Source of the DNA: Norana najaformis
Lineage: Eukaryota; Annelida; Clitellata; Crassiclitellata; Hormogastridae
Reading direction: 5' to 3'
Assembly (NCBI GenBank): GCA_964023275.1
Contig: OZ029921.1
Location: 1,811,001-1,875,000 of the forward strand
DNA length: 64,000 bases
Positions 32,201-41,500 of the stretch are shown here, in pieces. The notes below the pieces were generated by a model. The model was not told the origin of the DNA and did no database searches. It was given only the letters and a program-made list of their open reading frames with translations. The position numbers and the translations under genes were made by a program. Positions within the stretch are counted from its first letter, which is position 1, and every line of letters starts with the position of its first letter.

Positions 32201-35200
32201 CTTGCCTTGTCTTGTCTTGTCTTGTCTTGCCTTGCCTTGTCTTGCCTTGTCTTGCCTTGTCTTGCCTTGCCTTGCCTTGTCATGTCTTCAGATGTCCCCG
32301 AGCCGAGGATTGGCTGCACCACGGACAGTTTTGTGCCATCTGCTTCTGTCCCTCGTCTCCTGTAATAACTGGTCGAACGACAATTCAGTCCATGACTTGA
32401 TGCTACTGATCCATGTCACATTGGGTCTTCCTCGAGATCGGGATCCAGGAATTGCCGACTATTTATACTGCAATACCAATAATAATACTAAAAACTAGCT
32501 CATATTTACTAACAGCAAATGAAATGCCACTGCTACTAACTCAAGGCCGGCCATGATAATCCAAATGGAAAGACAGGGCAACTTCTATTACTAGTATTAA
32601 GTACTGATGGTAATTTCAAGATCACCGTATGCAAGATAACTGCCTATCTGTCTGCTTGTCCGTTTGTCTGTCTGTTTTACTGAGTCTTTCTCTTGCCTAC
32701 TGATCTGTTGTGGATCTGCAGAGTGTACACAGAGCGTTTGGACGAGCGACGCTTGCGGCTCTACATAACGGAAGTCGAAGAGAGGGATTCTGGGTCATAT
32801 TCCTGTGAAGCAAACGTCAACGGTGCTGTCCTCATAGCTCACAGCCATCTCAATCTCTTCGGTAATTCTCTGCCTCGTGGCGGTATAATATTCATTCCAT
32901 TCTATTCTGTTCTGAACCATTATGTTCTGTTCTAGTTTTCATAGTCTAATCAAGTCTGGCCCATTCTATTCCATCCATTCTATTCTATTTTATTGCATTC
33001 TGTTTCATTCTATTCTATTCCATTTAATTCTATTCCATTCTAGTCTATTCTATTTTATTATATTCCGTGCTAGTATATTCCATTTAATTCGATTTTTTGT
33101 ATTCTATTCCATTCGATTCCATTCCATTCTACCCTGTTCCATTCTATTCTGTTCCATTCCATTCTATCCCATTCTATCCCATTCTATTCCATTCCATTCT
33201 AATCTAGTCTATTCCATTCTATTCTATTCGATTTTAGTTTCTCTTGTCTACTCTAGTCTTTTCCAGTCAAGTCTCTTCAAGTCTACTGTAGTCTGTCGTT
33301 CATAGACTCGTGATAGTCTGTATGTGGCATTTGATGTGTAGATACATAGATATATCTTGTGTTACTTATGATAATAATCTGTTGACGAATTGCAGATGAC
33401 ATAAGATTTCTGAATGGAACTGCAACGCGTGTGCAACAGCGCATTGGGACATCCGTTCTTCTAGAATGCGTGGCATATGGCAAACCGGAACCAGAAATAT
33501 CGTGGCGATTTAGAGGACGAAAACTCGTTTCCGGTGAGTAGTTGGAACGAAGACCAATTTTGGCAGGACAGGACTGTGCATCTAGAATCAGTGTCAGTTT
33601 TCATCTTCGTCGGAATTCGCATCAGAGATTGAATAGCGTCAACTGTCAGTCGTGCACTGGAGTTCGTTAATCAATCTCTACGTGTCGGCGCGAGACTACA
33701 ATTGGGGACGTCTCCAACTACATATGCATCATCTGTTTAAAGTAGAACTTGCAGCTCTTTAAGAGCTATAGCATCTACTGAGCTAGCTAGCTTTTGTACA
33801 GTATCGACTTGCTATCAACATGTCCAGAAACACAGATATGCATACAAACATAGACTAGAGTAGCGACGTCCAGACGAGAAAAGTCGAGACTGGACTGGAC
33901 TATATTTTTGCCACTAACAGACTGGACTAGAACAGATTAGACTAGACTAGCGACGTCCAGACGAGAAAAATCGAGACTGGACTGGACTATGTTTGCCACT
34001 AACAGACTGGACTAGAACAGATTAGACTAGACTAGACTAGCGACGTCCTGACGAGAAAAATCGAGACTGGACTGGACTATGTTTGAAACTCAGAGACTGG
34101 ACTAAAACGGATTAGACTAGATCAGAGTTGACGAACAGTGGGTGTATTTTTACGATGTCAAGTGGTCGAAGCTACAATTAACTGCCGACAGAAACTCGGC
34201 GGCGCTGACCGTTGCCCAGTGACGCATATATTATCACGAACAGTCAGCGTCTCGAAGAGCTTTCAGCCGCTTGGCAAACAGATCATCAACAGTCGCCATC
34301 TCAACGTCAGCAGCAGTCGGGAACGGATAATTGCAATGCATGGAATAAGTTGTAGCGAATGGGACAATTGGATTACATGGAATAAGGTTTAGGGAAAGGT
34401 ACAATTGCAATACATGGAATAAGATGTAGGGTTTCCTGGGCGACTTCTTGGGTTATTACTAGGATCAGGATTAGGTATGACTTTTGCTTTAGTCCTTTTG
34501 GTTTTGTATGATACTGTGTCCTGAATAAAATCCGTGGAAGAAGTATCATGCAGGGAACAATACTAGGAAGCAATAAAAGCGGAAGACCGAATATGTCGTG
34601 GATGGATATGCTGATTTATTGCAATAGCGCACAATACAGTTGCACAGAGAGGGTGTCCAGCAGTCTAGTGGTTGGCGTGTTGGACTCAGTCGAGAGGCTG
34701 TTGGTTCGAATCTCCGTCAGGGTAGACATTTTTGTTTCGAGATTTCTGCTCCACTGGCGCCCTCTAGCTAACTCGCCTCTAATGAGTACAGTGACCGTAC
34801 ACTGTTGGTGGGACGATCAGGCGGAGATGGAGAGGACTGGCCAACCGACCTGGTATACCGAAGCATTTATATAGAGCCTTTTTCTTCGTTCGGAGAAACT
34901 ATGGGTTTGGGTATAGTTAACTTCATAGTAAGTATTGTTAGTACCTTAAGCTTAGTACAAAAAACACCAGCACAGATGGAATACACAGATACTTAACGTG
35001 TACTGCATTTGGCTGTTTGTTTACTTACCCACTCAGTCGCTTTCTTATTTACAAACTTGGTGCACAGTTGCTGCACCCAGTGCGATTTATTCATCCTCCT
35101 CGGCGTCTCCGTCATGTCTGGCATTTCGCCCCACTTATTTATTGCTTCGGCAAACTACACAGATAATCTACATAGGATTATCGATAACATCAGGTGACAG

Positions 35201-35455
35201 GAACGTGGAAAAGGCAGTTCCTGGACTATGCACTGGAGCCTTTCCGGATGGTTCATCTTACACGTAGGCCAGAGGCGGCTCCAGGTTTGCTTGCTGGGGG
35301 AAGAGCAGTTCCAGAGGGGCGCCACTTTCTGGCAGTCCACCGCGCACGGGTCTGATCTGAGGAGCGCCGGCATATAACCAAGAGGGGCGAGGGCGAGGGC
35401 GAACTGCCCTCGCACGCCTATACCTAAATCCGCCACTGCATGTACGGTTGCTGCA

Positions 35456-35530
<75 letters not shown>

Positions 35531-38500
35531 CCTGGTGCTGCTGCTGCTGAAACAGCAGCTGAAAGAAAAACTCCTATTCGGGTGGCATAATGCTTTGTGT
35601 CCTTAGCATCTGTAACACTGGGAGAGCCTTCAAAAGCAGCCAAGGGTATGAAGTGTTAACGACTTCATTTTCCTAGTCTTGGCCTGTGAGGCCTCCCTTA
35701 TGGTCATGTACTCATTTTATAGCTGAGTTCTTTATGGGCGCAGGTGGCGCAGGCATTTCGAAATGTCTTTGAGCTGAGTCGGGGATTTAAACCCCTGAAC
35801 TTTGGGTTCACAGTCGAGCACGCTAACCACTAAACCATCGCAATCCTTATTACGTATTGATTACGGCATAACGATATTCATGGCAGCCCAGACGCGACGA
35901 ACAAGACAGAAATACGTGCGCTACATTAAGCAGTATAAGCGCTATATAAATCCATCTATTCGTCGGACAAAACACAAGGCGCCATTTTATGGGACGATTG
36001 GCCTAGCCAATTCGAATGCAAGGTGCGCCCGCGGAAATCTATCAGCGCGGTGGGAAATGCAAATCCCAGAGCAGAAAATTGGGAAGAGGAAAACAGGAAG
36101 CAATGGGGTGGGATGGGTGGGTGGATTATGTTCGGTATTGGGCCCTTATTGGGTCCTCGATTGTTATCGCACTTCTTTTTTATTATTTTCTTTACTGACT
36201 CGTTTATTTTATAGACTCCCGTACACAGTTCAATTGGCCAGAGCGGGGAGCATAGCATATTTGATGATGCATTTAGGAGCCGCAGCGTATAATACGATAA
36301 CGGAAAGATATATTAGTGCGTAGCCCACATATATGTTTTTATTATATTATATATATTACATGTAGTTTATTTGTATGTGTGGTATATATATGTATATATA
36401 TATAGACCACACATACAGAATATACATGCATTCGTATGTTAAGTATATGGAGTTTATATCAGCTTGGATATAATCGAATATAGAGAATAGTTTTGTACTG
36501 GACATGATTACTGCAGCATGTATATGGTAGTAATGTCGTTACTACTGCTAATACATAACACACAAACACACAGACATATGCAAATAACTGCATACATATG
36601 CAGATCCTGAGCACAAATGAGGTATAGGTAAACTCGTGAGGCATGCTGATTGGATAGAGCGGAGTATGATTTTGATTGTGATTTTGACTTGAAGCGACCA
36701 TTGACTGATGCCTTGGGCATTGTGATAACGGCGCTATAAAAGTCTTTAGATTAGATTGGATGAGATTCATTTCTATTGCTAGTTCTTAGGCTTAGCTCAG
36801 AGGACTTTTGTTCTTGTTCTTGTTCTTGTTCTTCTCCTCCTTATTCTCCTTCCTCTTTCTCTTCTTCTTCCTCTTCTATCTTTTCTCCTCCTGCTCCTCC
36901 TTCTCCTTCTTCTTCTCCTCCTTCTTCTCCTACTTCTTCTTCTTTTTCTTCTATGGTTGTATATATATATACATATATGTGAATTATATTTATATATATA
37001 TATTGATTTGTTGCAGTGGTGATAGTAGCGTTAAATTGACTGATTTTGTGCTCAGTTGGGCGATCCAATTGACATCGTTCGTTGGTCTCATTTTCTGTTG
37101 AAACGTTTCCCGCCGGCGGGAATATTTCCAGCGGGACTTCCTTTATTTGTTTCGATTCGTCTTTCCACTCGTTTCCATTTCCCGCCAAAACGGGATTCGC
37201 GAAAACAATCGATGTCCAATGTATGCTGAGTATTTGTTGTGCAATGGTTGATGCATGAAACACCCCTACGATTTGAAACACCATCAATTTCAAACACTAT
37301 CCACCGTAGCCGTCCGACTGTCTGACTGCCTGTAAGTCTCTTGGGTCTTGACCTGGAACCGAACCTTTTTGCCTATCGATTTTGCTTTGACTAAGCGCCT
37401 GTGAATAAGCTGGTTCCCGCGACTTAGCTTTCGGTGGCGCTGTAGAAATATCGAGATTACGATTACGATTACGACTGAGAGCTTCGAGTCAGTGGCCCAA
37501 AGGATATGCACAGCATCGATGAGGATGTGAGGTTGTCTGCATGCGTGTGTGTGTATGTGTGTGTGTGTTTTTGTGTCTTTGCATGCTAGTATTTGGTGGT
37601 GCATTTCTGTGTATTCGTGTGTGTATTTGTTTGGATATATGTTTGTGTGTTTGTTTAGTCTGTCTGTCTGTATGAGTCTTTCTTTGTCAGCGCTATAAAT
37701 AACTTCATATGTATGTATGTATATGTATGTATGTATGTATGCATGTATGTTTGTATGTATGTATGCCTAATTACGAATATTGCTATGGCGACTGCAATAA
37801 GTCATTTGACAATGTTTTACAACTATTGCCATGTACAGTATAGGTAACATATGAGTGGTGCTATACAAATTTCCTATTAAAATTAAAATTACGATATTCT
37901 AAGGGATATTACAATTACTTTCCATTACTACATTTGTTGCCATTTTAGGTGGAAGATCAGAGAAATACGTCTATGAAAAGAAAGGACTTCGGATTAACGA
38001 CCTGACGAAAGATGACAATGGAACGTATGAATGTCGAGCCCAGGTACCCAGTCAGGGAAACCTTAAGATCCGTCATGTCACCCTCGAAATACTCTGTAAG
38101 TACTCTACCGTGTACTGTACCATAAAATACTCCACCATAAAGTCAAGTATGTGCCTTGCTTTTCTCCTCTCTCTCTTCTGGTCTTCTGGCAACCAGACTT
38201 GGTTCTTGACGTGGCATCTCTGGATAACCCCACTGACTTGACGCAGCGCTCGTGGATAAGCTGGTGGTGCCCTGCATTAGCTTTTAAGTGGCGCTTTAGA
38301 AATTGTTAGTTAACGATTTCTGAGTTTATGATTTAGGCCCTCGAGTCTGTAGTGGACGAATCCCAAAGTCCTGGACACGGTGCCTGCGACTTAGCTTATG
38401 CCTTCTTCACTTACCAGATTCTGCCGCTGCATGTGTTGATGGATCGATACTGTGCTGTATCGATCCATACATTAGTGGCTAATTGATTTAGATATCAATT

Positions 38501-41500
38501 TCGTGCTGTGTCGGTGGTTGATTGAAAGCATGATTTTCTGCCATATTGATCCACACGTTGTTGGTAAATTGATTGATGGAGGGATTTTACACCGTATTGA
38601 TAATGATTGATGCAGAGGAGGTTGATTGATTTGTTGCAGATCCGCCTGAGTGGATTGTTCCTCCAAAGAGTCCAGTCGCCATAAGAGGAAGTGACGTCAC
38701 GCTTGAGTGCCTCGCAAATGGTAACCCTCCAGTCAAGTACCAATGGTTCAAGGTTCGTAGTCAACTGTTTATGTATGTATGTATGTATGAATGAATGTAT
38801 GTATGTATGTATGTATGCATATATGTATATATATGTATGCATCCATGTATATTTGTATGTATTCTTGTTTGTATGTATGTATGCGTGCACATGTATACAT
38901 ATGTGTACATCTGTGTATGGATGGATGAATGGATGTATGAGTGTGTATGTACATGTATGAATGCATGTATGTATGTATGTATGTATGTTTGTATGTATGT
39001 ATGTATGTACGTATGTTTGAAAGCATTTTATATGGCGCCTTTTAACCACATGTCTGGAGCAATTTCAGGGAAAGGAAAGTCCTGTGTTTAGCTGAATCCC
39101 ACAAACCTCTCAACATAACATAACATGACATGATATAGCATAATTTAACATAGTATAACATAACATAGCTTAACATAATTAATATAATTATTAAATACCA
39201 CGATTAATACTATTAATATAAAGCAGTAGCACTGTTTCATCTTTACAGGAGATCATAACGTCAGATGGCATCGAGGAGGAGCCTCTTCGCGATGACGCTG
39301 ACGACGATGACGTCATCTATGATGATGATGAGGATGACGAGGATGAGGATGACATTGATCATTATGGCGCTGAGACGTTTAAGATGAAGCGAGTCGAGAT
39401 GTCAGATCAAGGAAGATACATCTGCAGGACTTCCAACGGCCTTGGATCAATGGACGCCTTCTATGATATACACGTCATGGGTAATTGTAATTGTAATTTG
39501 TAATTGTAATTTGTAATTGTACTTTGAGATTTATAAAGCGCCTCTTAGAGTATAAACTGAACAGAGTTGCTTCCGACACGAAAATGTAAAATCACTGTTG
39601 AACAGCACAGTCTTCAGGCGCCTGCGGAACACTGAGAGGGGAAGAGAAGAAGCTGGAGTCGCAGATCTCGAGAGAGACGGTTCCAGCAGGTGGAACCGAC
39701 ATACGCAAAGCTTCTGGACTGGGTGGTAGCAGTTCGCGATAATATCACAGCTTTAAGAAGAAGTAGGAAGGATTGGCTATTAAACATTCCTGATTACTTT
39801 TCAGTGGTTCTAACGCAGATTATAATTTTTCTTCTAAACTACTTAAAACCTTTCTTATGCTTGATATGTGTTGTTTTGTTATATTATGTTATATTATGTT
39901 ATGCTATGTTTTGTTATGCTATGTTTTGTTATGCTATGTTTTGTTATGCTATGATATGCTATGTTTTGTTACGTTTTGTTATGTTATGCTATGCTATGCT
40001 ATGTTTTGCTACGTTTTGTTATGTTATGTTATGCTATGTTTTGTTATGCTATGTTATGGTTTGTTATGTTATGTTTTGGTTTGTTATGTTTTGTTTTGTT
40101 TTGTTATGTTATGTTATGCTATGTTTTGTTATGTAATGTTACGTTAAAGTTATGCAGTTGGTGGTTGTTCGTGATTTTGTAGTGGTTCCGGTGGTTACTG
40201 CCCATAAACAGCCTGCAGTCCTGGAGGGTAAGTCGCTCGTGCTACCGTGCGAGGCTGCTGGCGTACCGGCACCCACCGTCACGTGGACGAAAGTAAACGA
40301 AGCCAACAAAAATGACGCCAATCTCGTGGTAAGCAGTGTGCGTTGCGACATCTAGCGAATGAACGAGCGATTTGATGTACGAGTGCCACCTAGCGAATAG
40401 GGCATGAAGTTGAAGGGTCTGTGGTTGACGAGATGGATGGATGGATGGATGGATGGATGCATGGATTCAATTGATTCAATGGATTATCATTTTGACTGCG
40501 ATTTTACTTGAAGCGACCATCAATTAATGCCTTACGCATTATCATAACGGCGCTATAGAAGTCATTAGAATAGATTAGATAGGTGGATGAATGTGTGGAT
40601 GGATGGGTGAGTGGATCAGTGGGTGGATGGATGGGTGGATGGATGGATTTATGGATATATGGACGGATATATGGATGGATGGGTGGGTGGATGGATGGAT
40701 GGATGGGTGGAATTTCTTGGCGAGCGTTTAATATCTCATGGGCTTCGAACCCTATATGCGGCAGCTTAAGATTGGTAGCTGAGGTCTTATTCGATTTCCT
40801 TTTCCTTTGAGGATGACGATGAGGACATCAGCATCAACAAAACGGAAGGAGGAATCGCGCGGCTGGTGATCCGCAGAGCCGACCGAAAGCGGCACAGTGG
40901 AAAGTACATGTGCTTCGCCAATAACAGCGCCGGATTCGATTCCAAGGATGTCGAAGTCGTTGTCGAAAGTAAACGACAGTTTAGGAATTACGAGTGTAGT
41001 CGGATTGGTGATGATTATGATGATGATGACAACGTCGACGATGATGATGATGGTTGTGGTGCTGGTAGTTGCAGATGAGGACGAAATTGCTGCAGTTGTT
41101 AATGATGATTATGATAATGTTGCTGCTGCTGTTTAAGGTGGTGAAGATGATGATTACTCAATTGTGGGTGGTGATGGTGGAAATTATGAAGACGACGACG
41201 ACGATGATGAGAAAGACGAAGACGACGATGGTGGTGGTAATGATGAGTAAGACAACGATGATGATGAAGATAATGATGATGAGGATGATGATGATGATTA
41301 TTATTATATTTTTACTATTATTATTACAATTATTACTATGATGGTAATGATGGTGATAGTGATGACGCTGATGATGATGCTGAAGAAGGAGATATTGCTG
41401 CTGCTACTGCTGCTGCTGATGATGATGATGACATGATGATTATGGCGATGAAGATGATATAGATGCTGATGCCGATGTTGATAGCATCGTATTATTATGC

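Larger units (their letters stand above)
33534..37948. other. Intron 4 of the adhesion gene
   Basis: No gene recognised. Contains an 85-bp tandem repeat, two family-A SINEs, a MITE followed by a CTG run, an F4 copy, CTT-rich and TA-rich tracts, an F1 LINE end and a (TATG)n run. The part at 35845-36310 shows no clear repeat and no supported coding sequence. Confidence 0.6.
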
